DNA from: Saccharomonospora xinjiangensis XJ-54
GTDB lineage: Bacteria > Actinomycetota > Actinomycetes > Mycobacteriales > Pseudonocardiaceae
Direction: 5' to 3'
NCBI RefSeq assembly: GCF_000258175.1
Contig: NZ_JH636049.1
Location: forward strand, 4,568,672 to 4,632,671
DNA: 64,000 nt
Both the position numbers and the translations under genes were made by a program. Below, in pieces: positions 33,130 through 41,176 of the stretch (its first letter is position 1; each line of letters starts with the position of its first letter). Below the pieces are notes generated by a model. It saw nothing but the letters and a program-made list of their open reading frames with translations. It had not been told where the DNA came from and ran no database searches.

Positions 33130-35874
33130 ATGGGCCCCGTGCTGCACGGCAGGGAAGCCGAAACCGAAACGCTCGCCGCGCTACTGGAGAAAGCCCGCGC
33201 GGGCACCAGCGCGGCACTCGTGCTGCGCGGCGAGCCGGGAATCGGCAAGACCGCGCTACTCGACCACGTCGCCGAAGCGGCACCGGACCTGCGGCTGCTG
33301 CGAAGCGCCGGAGTCGAGTTCGAGGCCGAGCTTCCGTTCGCGGGGCTTCAGCTCCTGCTACGCCCCGCACTCGGCTGCCTTCCCGCGCTACCGGGCCCGC
33401 AACGCGAAACCCTGGAAGCGATCTTCGGGCTCGGGCGCGGCTCGACGTTCGAACCCACGCTCGCCGGGCTTGCCGTGCTGTCTCTGCTGACCGAACACGC
33501 GGGTGAGGAAGGGCTGCTCTGCCTCCTCGACGACGCGCACTGGCTCGACAGCGCCTCGCGCGACGCGCTCGTGTTCGCGGCGCGCCGCCTCCACGCCGAG
33601 GGCGTGATCATGCTCTTCGCGGCGAGGGACGGCGAGGGCTCCTTCCCTGGACCCGGCCTGCCCGAACTACGCCTGACCGGGCTCGCCCCGCACGCGGCGC
33701 TGGCACTGCTCGACCGGCATCCGCTCACCCCGGCAGCCCGCGACCGCCTACTCGCCGAGGCACGGGGCAATCCGCTGGCACTGCTGGAACTGCCCCTCGC
33801 CCTCGCCGAGGACGGCGGCAGCGCGTCCTCGGCAGGAGCGCTTCCCCTCACCAGCAGGCTGCACCTGGCCTTCCACGGTCAGGTCAGCCGGATGCCCTCC
33901 GCCTGCCAGACCCTGCTGCTCGTCGCCGCGACGGACGAGACCGGCGAACTCGCGGTGATCCTGCGGGCCGCCGCCACGCTGGGCATCGGGGCCGAGGACC
34001 TGACACCCGCCGAGGAAGCGGGACTGGTGGTTCACGGTGACACCGAGGGCACCACGATCCGGTTCCGGCATCCTCTGCTCCGCGCCGCCGTCCACCACAG
34101 GGCACCGGTCGCTGCGCGACTCGCCGTCCACCGTGCGCTCGCGGCCGCCCTCGATCCCGCCGCCTCGGCCGACCACGCCGACCGCAGAGCCTGGCATCTG
34201 GCCGCCGCCACCACCGGAGCCGACGAAGAGGTCGCCGCGGCACTGGAGAGCACCGCCACCCGCGCCCGCGAGCGCGGCGGGCACGAGGCGGCCTCCTCGG
34301 CCTACGAACGTGCCGCGCGGCTCAGTGCCGAACCACCGGCCAGAGCCCGCCGCGAGGCACTGGCGGCCGAAGCCGCACTCGAAGCCGGTGATCTGGACCG
34401 TGCCGGAGTGCTGGGAGATCGTGCGGCCCGCCACGCCGATCCCTCGGTGGCCCTGCGTCTCACCCGCGTGCGAGCACAGGCGTCCTTCTGGCAGGGCGCC
34501 TACTCGACCGCGCACGGCATGCTGCTCGACGGCGCGGGCCTCGCCCGGCACAGCGATCCCGGCGAGGCCGCAGGGCTGCTCGTCCAAGCCCTGCACACGT
34601 CCTGGTATCTGGGTGAGGGACACCTCGCGGCGACACTGGACCGGCTGGCGGCACTGCCGCTCGCCGACGAGCACCCCCTCACCCCCGTCCGGTCCTACCT
34701 CACGCAGCTCACCCGCGCAGGCCGGGACGGTTCCCAGCCCACACCACTGCGCGAGACGCTCACCGCCGTGTCCCGGCGCGGCCGCATACCGGAGCAGGTG
34801 GCCGCGATCCTCTGCGGCGCGGCACTCGCACTCGGCCAGGACACCGACGCCTCCACGGCGGCGTCCGCGCTCGCGGACCAACATCGCGCCAGTGGCGGCG
34901 CAGGCCGCCTGCCGACCGTGCTCTTCTTCGTGGCCGAAGGCGAGGTCTTCACCGGGCGGCACCGCGACGCGCTCACCACCGCGACCGAGGCGTTGAGGCT
35001 CGCCCGCGACACCGGCCAGACGCAGTGGGTGAGCCAGTTCAGCAGCGTGCTCGCCTACCTCGCCGCTGCGGAGGGAGACGAGGCGGCATGCGTGCGCCAC
35101 GCCGAGGAGGCGCTCGCCAACGCAGGCAACGCCACCATGTCGCCCGGCGCGCCGTGGGCACACTGGTCGCTCGGACTGCTGCACCTCGGCCTCGGCCGCG
35201 CCGAGGCGGCGCTCGACCACTTCGAACGCATGATGCGGGAACCCATGCGCCACCACATCTGCGCGACGCGCGCCACACCCGACCTGGTGGAGGCGGCCGT
35301 GCGCGTGGGCGCTGCCGGGCGGGCCGCCGAACCACTCGCCCGCTTCGAGCGGTGGGCGGCCTCGGCACGGCAGCGCTGGGCCGACGCGCTCGTGCTGCGC
35401 TGTCACGCGCTGCTGGCCACCGACGCCCGTGCCGAGGTGTCCTATGTGAGGGCCCTGGATCAGCACGACCGGGGTGGGCGCTCGGTCGAGTACGCCAGGA
35501 CTTCCCTCCTCTACGGCGAGTGGCTGCGCAGGGCCAGGCGCAAGGCCGACGCGCGCAGGCACCTGATCGCTGCCGTCGAGGTGTTCGACCGGCTCGGCAT
35601 GCGGCCGTGGGCCGACCGCGCCCGTGGCGAACTCACCGCAACCGGGGTCAAGCCCGAACGCCCTCGCGGGGCGCGGGGGGCGGCGGCGGGCCTCACCCCG
35701 CAGGAGGCGCAGATCGTGCGGCTCGCCGCGACAGGACTGTCCAATCGCGACATCGCGGCACAGCTTTTCCTCAGCCACCGCACCGTCGGCTACCACCTCT
35801 ACAAGGCCTATCCCAAGCTCGGTGTCACCTCACGCGGCGAGCTGGGTGAGCTGGCCGACGTGCTGGGTCTGTGA
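33130..35874 (+). CDS. LAL-family LuxR regulator (AAA/STAND ATPase plus HTH)
   Basis: This 914-residue protein has an N-terminal ATPase with Walker A GEPGIGKTALL (~residues 34-44) and Walker B LLCLLDDAHWLD. A large helical TPR-like middle follows, and a C-terminal LuxR helix-turn-helix: LTPQEAQIVRLAATGLSNRD, then SHRTVGYHLYKAYPKLG. The recognition helix normally reads TVxxHLxxIYxKLG, and a Tyr replaces one conserved residue. LAL proteins act as ligand-gated activators, often of secondary metabolism. It follows the NAT gene by 48 bp but likely has its own transcript. Target unknown. Confidence 0.93.
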   Translation: MGPVLHGREAETETLAALLEKARAGTSAALVLRGEPGIGKTALLDHVAEAAPDLRLLRSAGVEFEAELPFAGLQLLLRPALGCLPALPGPQRETLEAIFGLGRGSTFEPTLAGLAVLSLLTEHAGEEGLLCLLDDAHWLDSASRDALVFAARRLHAEGVIMLFAARDGEGSFPGPGLPELRLTGLAPHAALALLDRHPLTPAARDRLLAEARGNPLALLELPLALAEDGGSASSAGALPLTSRLHLAFHGQVSRMPSACQTLLLVAATDETGELAVILRAAATLGIGAEDLTPAEEAGLVVHGDTEGTTIRFRHPLLRAAVHHRAPVAARLAVHRALAAALDPAASADHADRRAWHLAAATTGADEEVAAALESTATRARERGGHEAASSAYERAARLSAEPPARARREALAAEAALEAGDLDRAGVLGDRAARHADPSVALRLTRVRAQASFWQGAYSTAHGMLLDGAGLARHSDPGEAAGLLVQALHTSWYLGEGHLAATLDRLAALPLADEHPLTPVRSYLTQLTRAGRDGSQPTPLRETLTAVSRRGRIPEQVAAILCGAALALGQDTDASTAASALADQHRASGGAGRLPTVLFFVAEGEVFTGRHRDALTTATEALRLARDTGQTQWVSQFSSVLAYLAAAEGDEAACVRHAEEALANAGNATMSPGAPWAHWSLGLLHLGLGRAEAALDHFERMMREPMRHHICATRATPDLVEAAVRVGAAGRAAEPLARFERWAASARQRWADALVLRCHALLATDARAEVSYVRALDQHDRGGRSVEYARTSLLYGEWLRRARRKADARRHLIAAVEVFDRLGMRPWADRARGELTATGVKPERPRGARGAAAGLTPQEAQIVRLAATGLSNRDIAAQLFLSHRTVGYHLYKAYPKLGVTSRGELGELADVLGL

Positions 35875-35905
35875 GCCGGGCGCGCCCCGCGCCGCGTGCA
35901 TTGAA

Positions 35906-36269
35906 TCAGACGGGGGCAGGCCCCTGTGGTGTCACGGCCTCACGGATCGCCTTCGCCACGGACGTCTGGTCGTAGTCCTCGGCGACCCCGCCGACCAGGA
36001 TGATGTCGCCGTCGATGTGCCGGGAACGCAGCGGCGCGATCTCCCGGTAGGCGGGGGAGTCCCACCAGGCCCTCGCCTCGGCGACGCCGGGAAAGCCGAT
36101 CATCACGACGTGTCCCGGCCAGGTGCCCTCCTTGACCTCGTGCGCCGTGTTGTGCACGAGGAAACGCCCGCCATACGGCTCGAAGGTTCCGGAGATCCGC
36201 TCGGATGTATTCGGCGATCTCCGGGTGCGGCTCGGCTTCGCGCAGGTGGGCTATGACGTAGGCGGTCAT
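35906..36269 (-). pseudogene. DUF1330 gene broken by a one-base frameshift
   Basis: The reading frame from ATG 36269 gives MTAYVIAHLREAEPHPEIAE, a normal DUF1330 start, then leaves the family pattern. A second frame takes over at once with ERISGTFEPYGGRFL and HEVKEGTWPGHVV and runs to the stop at 35906, giving the expected rest of the family. The two join at one extra base in the CC/GG at 36203-36204; without it the protein would read EIAEYIERISGTF and be ~120 residues. It is either a real loss of function or a sequencing error. It follows the SnoaL-like gene by 43 bp on the same strand. Confidence 0.8.
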
Positions 36270-36312
36270 GGGGAATTCTCCTGTGTCCGTGGGCGGGTGG
36301 TCGGTGGCCGGT

Positions 36313-36678
36313 TCAGTGTCCGGAAGGCACCGTGTCGAGGAAGCCGAGCACCCTGCTGATCCGGCCGCCGTCGATGACGACGACGTCGAAGCCGGAGACG
36401 ACAGGATCGCCGCCCTGCGGCCCCAGGTGCCAGGTGAAGCGCGCGATGTCGTGGTGGGCGTCCACGGCGCTGCCGAGGCTGAGCACCATCCCGGAGAACT
36501 GGGCCTTGACCGCGGCGATGGTGGCGTCGAGCCCCTCCTTGCCGCGCACCGAGACCAGCGGGTCGGTGTATTCGACGTCGTCGGTGACGGCCTCGGTGAG
36601 GACGGCCTGCCGCGCGGTGGGGTCGGTCTCGTTCCAGGCGGCGATGTAGCGCTGGACGAGTTCGTTCGTGTCGCTCAT
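36313..36678 (-). CDS. SnoaL/NTF2-like protein
   Basis: This 121-residue cone-shaped alpha+beta barrel protein shows NTF2 features: LVQRYIAAWNETDPTARQAV (helix 1), VEYTDPL (first strand) and DIARFTWHLGPQ. ATG 36678 starts it. Such proteins bind or isomerise small ligands, or act as stress proteins. It heads a two-gene operon with the damaged DUF1330 gene. No catalytic Asp-His pair stands out, so function is open. Confidence 0.82.
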   Translation of the reverse strand: MSDTNELVQRYIAAWNETDPTARQAVLTEAVTDDVEYTDPLVSVRGKEGLDATIAAVKAQFSGMVLSLGSAVDAHHDIARFTWHLGPQGGDPVVSGFDVVVIDGGRISRVLGFLDTVPSGH

Positions 36679-36872
36679 TGGTTCTCCTCGGGTGCGTGTT
36701 CGCTGGTGAACACCAACGTAGGGGGATCGGGTGGTCGCGGAATCTGACGTGCTTCAGTACTTGCCGCCCACGCCATCGGTCGGGGACGCCGTGCGCCGGG
36801 TCTTTCCGCGTCAGAGCGCCCGGCACAGGGCGTTCGATCACAAGGGCGGCCGGACCGCTGTGTCAGGGGCTT

Positions 36873-37745
36873 TCAGGGTTTGGTGAATTCCTCGATCAGC
36901 ACGGGGTACTGCTCCTTGCCGTGCCCTGCGGCGATCGCGCGGTCGGCCATCGCCTTGATGAGCTTCGGGAGTTCGGCGTTGATGCCTGCCGTTTCGTTTT
37001 CCTGGACCATGTGTTTCATCGCCCGCACGTCGGTTTCCAGTGCCGAGACTTCGGCGGGGAACGAGCCGTTGTCGATCTGCTCGGCGTATCCGGGCAGCCA
37101 CCCGGCCACTCCGGTCGCGATCTGCGCGGCGAACGGCGCGAAGGTAGCCGCGTCGATGCCTGCCGCCCTGAGCAGAGCGGTTCCCTGCAACCAGGCGTTG
37201 AGGACACTCCACATCATGGTGAGGCCCGCCACGTCGTACAGGGACGCCAGACCGGGGTCCTCGCCGAGGTAGGTGACGGTGCCGAGCGCGCCGAGCGTCG
37301 CAGCGTGCGCGTCGAAGTCCGGCTTGGGTCCGCTGTGCAGGATCACCGCCTCGGCGGTTCCGATCGCCGAGGGGATGGCCATGATGGCGCCGTCGAGGTA
37401 GCGGGCGCCGCGCTGCCACGCCCATCGGGCCGTGTCCCTGGCCTGCGCCGAGTCGCCCGAGGTCAGGTTCACCAGTGTCGTGCCGTCCAGGTTGACGCCG
37501 GTGTCGAGCACGTCGTGCACGGCCTGATAGTCGGTGAGGCAGACGATCGTCAGCGCACCGGCTTTGAGGGCGTCGCCGACCGTCGGCGCCGGCTGCGCGC
37601 CCTCGGCCACCAGGCGGTCGGCTTTGCTCGCGGTGCGGTTCCACACGGTGACGGGATGCCCGGCCTTCAGGAACGCGCCCGCGAGCGCCTGGCCCATCAG
37701 TCCGAGGCCGAGAATGGTCACGGGTGTGTCGGTGTTGTGAGTCAT
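36873..37745 (-). CDS. Imine-reductase-type NADPH oxidoreductase (IRED 1)
   Basis: This 290-residue protein has the Rossmann start TILGLGLMGQALA and the NADP loop VWNRTASKADRL. DGAIMAIPSAIG is the segment that marks imine reductases among beta-hydroxyacid dehydrogenases. The catalytic-position residue, in ASLYDVAGL, is Asp 171; Asp or Tyr here splits the IRED family. Start: ATG 37745 is chosen since the upstream frame overlaps the divergent MerR gene. It is likely MerR-controlled. Two further IRED genes lie at 53009 and 53908. Confidence 0.85.
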   Translation of the reverse strand: MTHNTDTPVTILGLGLMGQALAGAFLKAGHPVTVWNRTASKADRLVAEGAQPAPTVGDALKAGALTIVCLTDYQAVHDVLDTGVNLDGTTLVNLTSGDSAQARDTARWAWQRGARYLDGAIMAIPSAIGTAEAVILHSGPKPDFDAHAATLGALGTVTYLGEDPGLASLYDVAGLTMMWSVLNAWLQGTALLRAAGIDAATFAPFAAQIATGVAGWLPGYAEQIDNGSFPAEVSALETDVRAMKHMVQENETAGINAELPKLIKAMADRAIAAGHGKEQYPVLIEEFTKP

Positions 37746-37758
37746 GACAGCATCGTCA

Positions 37759-37780
37759 ACGTTGATACCGGTGTGAAGGT
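37759..37780. promoter_or_regulatory. MerR operator candidate between IRED 1 and merR
   Basis: Two 11-bp half-sites, ACGTTGATACC (37759-37769) and GGTGTGAAGGT (37770-37780), form a dyad matching at 8 of 11 positions and centred on ACCGGT. On the minus strand TTGACC (37783-37778) followed after 19 bp by TGACGA gives the long spacer that MerR proteins act on. This fits activation of IRED 1 by the neighbouring MerR. Confidence 0.55.
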
Positions 37781-37797
37781 CAAGCGAGGTTTTTGCG

Positions 37798-38205
37798 GTG
37801 CGGATCGGTGAACTGAGTCGCCGGACGGGCGTCAACGCCCACCAGTTGCGTTACTACGAGGCGCAGGGCCTGCTCGAGGCGGATCGGGGAGCGAACGGCT
37901 ATCGCGAGTTCGGTGAGGACGCCGTGCTGCGGGTGAGCCAGATCCGGCACCTGCTCGGCGCCGGTCTGTCCTCTGAGGACATCGCATACCTGTTGCCTTG
38001 CGCGAGAGGGGAGGTTCCGGAACTGGTCGGGTGTCCCGAACTGCTGGCGGCGATGCGGTCGCGGCTGCACCGGCTCGACGAGCAACTGGATCGGATCGCC
38101 CGCTCCCGCAGCGCGCTGCTCGACTACATCGCCGCGGCCGAGAGGATGGGCGGCGAGCACTACCCGCCTCTCGACGGCGCCGGACTGGAGCCGGTCTCTG
38201 CCTGA
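37798..38205 (+). CDS. MerR-family regulator
   Basis: This 135-residue protein has the MerR winged helix (RIGELSRRTGVNAHQLRYYE, then NGYREFGEDAV) and a dimerisation coiled coil. Two Cys (in LLPCARG and VGCPELL) sit in the region where metal- or redox-sensing members carry ligands, but the pattern is not diagnostic. GTG 37798 is the only reasonable start. It diverges from IRED 1 by 52 bp and probably controls it through the dyad in the gap. Confidence 0.92.
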   Translation: MRIGELSRRTGVNAHQLRYYEAQGLLEADRGANGYREFGEDAVLRVSQIRHLLGAGLSSEDIAYLLPCARGEVPELVGCPELLAAMRSRLHRLDEQLDRIARSRSALLDYIAAAERMGGEHYPPLDGAGLEPVSA

Positions 38206-38214
38206 TCGGCGGGG

Positions 38215-38312
38215 CTGTTCTCGCTCGGCGCCAGCCCCGGTCCTCGGTGAGCCACCTCCCGCCCTGCTCCGTCGGCCGCGACGACTGGTCGTGTCCGGCA
38301 GAGCGAGAACAG
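38215..38312. repeat. 12-bp inverted repeat with nested palindrome between convergent genes
   Basis: CTGTTCTCGCTC (38215-38226) is repeated inverted at 38301-38312. The interior holds ACGAC-TG-GTCGT (38281-38292). The element fills the gap between the convergent merR and MFS genes and could form a branched terminator. Confidence 0.5.
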
Positions 38313-38318
38313 TCCGGG

Positions 38319-39596
38319 TCAGTCCTCGATCGCCCCGGCCTGTCTCCGCTCGCGGGAGAACCCTCGGGTGCCCGGCACGAGGGCGGCAGCGGCGGGCGCG
38401 GCGAAGCACACGACGGCGCAGGCGCCGAGCACCACGGAGGCGCCGAAGGCGTCGATGGCGGGGGCGATCAGGATCAGTCCCACGGGCGCGAGCCCGTACG
38501 ACAGCAGGAAATCCAGGGACGAGACGCGGGCCAGTTTGTCCGGAGCCACCTCACGCTGGGTGGCGGTGAACCACGGGACGTTGAACATCTCGATGCCGAT
38601 CCCGGCGAGGACGTAGGCGGCGAGGATGGCGGCGGGCGGCACCGGGAGCAGCAGGGCGAGTGGGGCGAAGCCGTAGAGCGCGAGGCCGGCGAGCGCGGCC
38701 CAGCCCTGGGCGCCGGGCCTCCACCGCGCCACCACCACGGCCCCGACGAGCGCGCCCACGACGTAGGCCGTGGTGGCGCCCGCGAGAACGGCTTCGCTGC
38801 CGTAGCGGTCGCGGCTGACGAGCGGCAGCACGACCCCGGTCGCCGAGTATCCGGTGGCGATCACCGCGGTCAGTGCTCCGAGCCCGGCGAGAAACCACGG
38901 ATGCCTGCGCGCTTCCCTCAGCCCTTCGGCGAAGTCCGCGACGACAGCGGTGGAAGGCCGCTTCCCCGCGCAGGCCCGTCGTCCGGCCGGAGGCACCGTG
39001 GCGGCGATCAACCACAGCACGCCGACACCCCACAGCAGGACCCGGGTGCTCGCCAGGACCGCGAGCAGAGCCGTGACGGCGGGCGCGATCAGCGTGGTGA
39101 CCCGCACCGCCAAGGTCATCGCGGCGTTGGCTTGCTGCCGACGTGGCTCGTCAACCACCTCGGCGGTCAAAGCCTGGTATGCCGGTCGGCAGGCGCCTTG
39201 ACCCGCTCCGGCCACACCGGCTGCGACGGCCGCGAGCCAGGGTGAGGAGCCCACTCCCAGCGCCATCACGGGCAGCGCGATGGCCGAGGTGAGACAGGAC
39301 CAGAACACCACAGCCCTGCGGGAATGGCGATCCGCCAGTACACCGCTGACGGGGACCGCGACGAGGAAGCCGATCGTGCGCGCGGCGAGCAGCACACCGA
39401 GTTCGACGGCGGTGAGTGAGCGATCGAGCACGGCGAGCCCGAGCACGTAGGGCAGGGCCCAGGTCGCCAGGCCGGACGCGGTGGTGCCGGACCACAACCG
39501 GAGGAACGCCGCGTCGCGGAGGATCGACCGGCGCCGGGCGTCAGCGGAGGACGCGCCGGAAGCGGGCAATGGGGGCGGAGAGGACACGGTGGACAC
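38319..39596 (-). CDS. EntS-like MFS exporter (probable metallophore efflux)
   Basis: This ~425-residue 12-TM protein has LADRHSRRAVVFW (motif A), ANAAMTLAVRVTTLIAPAVT and FLSY-type loops, resembling the EntS group of siderophore exporters. GTG 39596 is chosen as it follows GAGGAG. It faces the FecCD-type importer genes across ~490 bp and is preceded by the Zur/Fur-like box at 39639-39655, so it probably exports the chelator whose metal complex the importer takes up. The biosynthetic genes for such a chelator are not in view. Confidence 0.8.
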   Translation of the reverse strand: MSTVSSPPPLPASGASSADARRRSILRDAAFLRLWSGTTASGLATWALPYVLGLAVLDRSLTAVELGVLLAARTIGFLVAVPVSGVLADRHSRRAVVFWSCLTSAIALPVMALGVGSSPWLAAVAAGVAGAGQGACRPAYQALTAEVVDEPRRQQANAAMTLAVRVTTLIAPAVTALLAVLASTRVLLWGVGVLWLIAATVPPAGRRACAGKRPSTAVVADFAEGLREARRHPWFLAGLGALTAVIATGYSATGVVLPLVSRDRYGSEAVLAGATTAYVVGALVGAVVVARWRPGAQGWAALAGLALYGFAPLALLLPVPPAAILAAYVLAGIGIEMFNVPWFTATQREVAPDKLARVSSLDFLLSYGLAPVGLILIAPAIDAFGASVVLGACAVVCFAAPAAAALVPGTRGFSRERRQAGAIED

Positions 39597-39638
39597 GGGC
39601 TCCTCGGGTCGTGGCCGGTGACGGAGACACCACAGTAG

Positions 39639-39655
39639 ATGAAAACTGTTGTCAT
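39639..39655. promoter_or_regulatory. Zur/Fur-like box upstream of the EntS-like gene
   Basis: ATGAAAACTGTTGTCAT is an 8-1-8 inverted repeat with one mismatch (AAAC/GTTG), 43 bp before the exporter start. It closely resembles the actinobacterial Zur consensus (TGAAAA...TTTTCA type). DtxR/IdeR boxes (TTAGGTTAGGCTAACC type) look different, so zinc rather than iron is the first guess. Confidence 0.6.
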
Positions 39656-40060
39656 ATTCGGCAGCGCTGGTACAGTCGGTCAATCTTGGAAGGTGATCCG
39701 CTGAAAGCGCAGTTCACGGCACTGCGCACCCTTCCTGTGAATCGAACACGCAGCCGCGCCGTCGTAGTAACGAGAGTTGCGCCGAGCGATCCGGCGACGT
39801 CGTCGCTCGATCCTCGTGCTCACCTGCCATCAGCCCGCACTGCCACGCCATCGGATCGAACACTGTGGACGAGGTCGTCGCCGCGTAGCCGGAGATTGTC
39901 GGTTTCCGGCTGAACCTTCGGCCTGGCTCGCCATGGTCGCGCATGGAGTGGAACCTGGCCCCGGCTCGAGCGGAGCGAGGGCGATGCGGGCGAGGAGCAG
40001 GCGGTCCAGTCCTGACGCCTGCCGAGACGAGTCGCACAATCACCGCAGTAGCCAAACGTT
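39656..40060. other. 405-bp intergenic stretch without a supported gene
   Basis: No open frame here has coding-like composition. A minus-strand frame of 113 codons (39714-40055) lacks a ribosome site and matches no family I know. The stretch separates two divergent metal-transport units and may hold promoter elements, a leader RNA or the remnant of a lost gene. Confidence 0.5.
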
Positions 40061-40081
40061 AATGAAAACTATTATCGTTAT
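40061..40081 (+). promoter_or_regulatory. Zur/Fur-like box with embedded -10 of the importer operon
   Basis: The 18 bases TGAAAACTATTATCGTTA (40063-40080) form a degenerate 7-1-7 dyad like the box at 39639. TATTAT (40070-40075) inside it is a good -10 hexamer, which would place transcription start at about 40082-40085, at or next to the GTG 40085. A bound repressor would cover the promoter. Confidence 0.55.
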
Positions 40082-40084
40082 CGC

Positions 40085-41176
40085 GTGGTTGATCGTACCG
40101 ACGTCCGTGGGCCGAGCGCGGCTCGTGCTCCCGCGACGAGAAGCTCCCACTCGCTCGCGTGGCTGGTTCCGGGACTGGTGGTGGCACTCGTGCTCTCGGT
40201 CTTCGCCGCGATCGGACTGGGCTCGGCCGCCATCTCGCTCGATCAGACGGCGCGCCTGCTGTGGGAGGCCCTCACCGGAGGCACCGTCTCCCGCGAGGAG
40301 TTCCCGAAGTACCAGATCATCTGGCAGATCCGCACCCCTCGCGTGCTGCTGGCCGCCGTCGTGGGCGCCGGGCTGGCCGCGGTCGGCGTCGCGATGCAGG
40401 CGGTGGTGCGCAACGCACTGGCGGACCCCTTCGTTCTCGGCGTCTCATCCGGAGCGTCCGTCGGGGCGGTGGCGGTGAGCGTGACCGGAGCCTTGGCGGC
40501 ACTGAGCATCTACGCCGTGGCCGCCGGAGCTTTCGTCGCGGCCCTCGGCGCGACAGCCGTGGTGTATCTCCTGGCGCAGGGCAGGGCGGGAGTAACCCCG
40601 CTGCGGTTGCTTCTGACCGGGGTCGCGCTGTCCTTCGGCTTCCAGGCCGCGATGAGCCTGCTCGTGTATCTGGTGCCCACGAGCGAGTCAACCAGCACGG
40701 TGCTGTTCTGGTCGATGGGCAGCTTCGGTGCCGCCACCTGGGCGACGGTCCCGATCGTGGGAGCCGTGGTGCTGCTCGGAATGGTCGTCCTGCGGCGCTA
40801 CGGCCGCGTGCTCGACGTCCTGACACTGGGCGACGAAACCGCCGCGAGCCTGGGTGTCCACGGCGAACGCAACCGCAAAGTGCTCTTCGCCGTCACCGCC
40901 GCGATGACCGGCGCCATGGTGGCAGCCAGCGGGGCGATCGGCTTCGTCGGGCTCGTCGTTCCACACATCACCCGCATGCTCGTCGGCGCCATGCACCATC
41001 GAGTGCTGCTGGTCGCCCCGCTGGTCGGGGCGGTGGTCATGATCTGGGTCGATCTCTTCGCCCGCACGGTCGCCGCTCCACGGGAATTGCCGCTCGGCGT
41101 GCTCACCGCTGTGGTCGGCGTGCCCGTGTTCGTCGTTCTTCTGCGCCGCCGCGCCTACGTTTTCGGAGGCCGCTGA
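40085..41176 (+). CDS. FecCD-family ABC transporter permease
   Basis: This 363-residue permease has about 9-10 membrane helices and the FecCD family marks RTPRVLLAAVVGAGLAAVG, GVSSGASVGA and SGAIGFVGLVVPHITR. It carries ferric-siderophore, zincophore or cobalamin-type substrates through the inner membrane. GTG 40085 has no ribosome site and lies 4 bp after the Zur-like box, so the message may be leaderless. It is the first gene of a three-gene operon. Only one permease is present, so a homodimer is expected. Confidence 0.93.
   Translation: MVDRTDVRGPSAARAPATRSSHSLAWLVPGLVVALVLSVFAAIGLGSAAISLDQTARLLWEALTGGTVSREEFPKYQIIWQIRTPRVLLAAVVGAGLAAVGVAMQAVVRNALADPFVLGVSSGASVGAVAVSVTGALAALSIYAVAAGAFVAALGATAVVYLLAQGRAGVTPLRLLLTGVALSFGFQAAMSLLVYLVPTSESTSTVLFWSMGSFGAATWATVPIVGAVVLLGMVVLRRYGRVLDVLTLGDETAASLGVHGERNRKVLFAVTAAMTGAMVAASGAIGFVGLVVPHITRMLVGAMHHRVLLVAPLVGAVVMIWVDLFARTVAAPRELPLGVLTAVVGVPVFVVLLRRRAYVFGGR

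Noticed and set aside
39725..39775. A tRNA-like end (TTCGATT loop on the minus strand) that could be an attachment site
   Set aside because: The stem next to the loop pairs for only three bases and no acceptor or anticodon arm follows, so it is not a tRNA gene or a clear fragment.
39714..40055. A 113-codon minus-strand open frame in the gap between the metal-transport units
   Set aside because: No ribosome site, mixed composition and no recognisable motif; it would also run through the promoter region of the importer operon.
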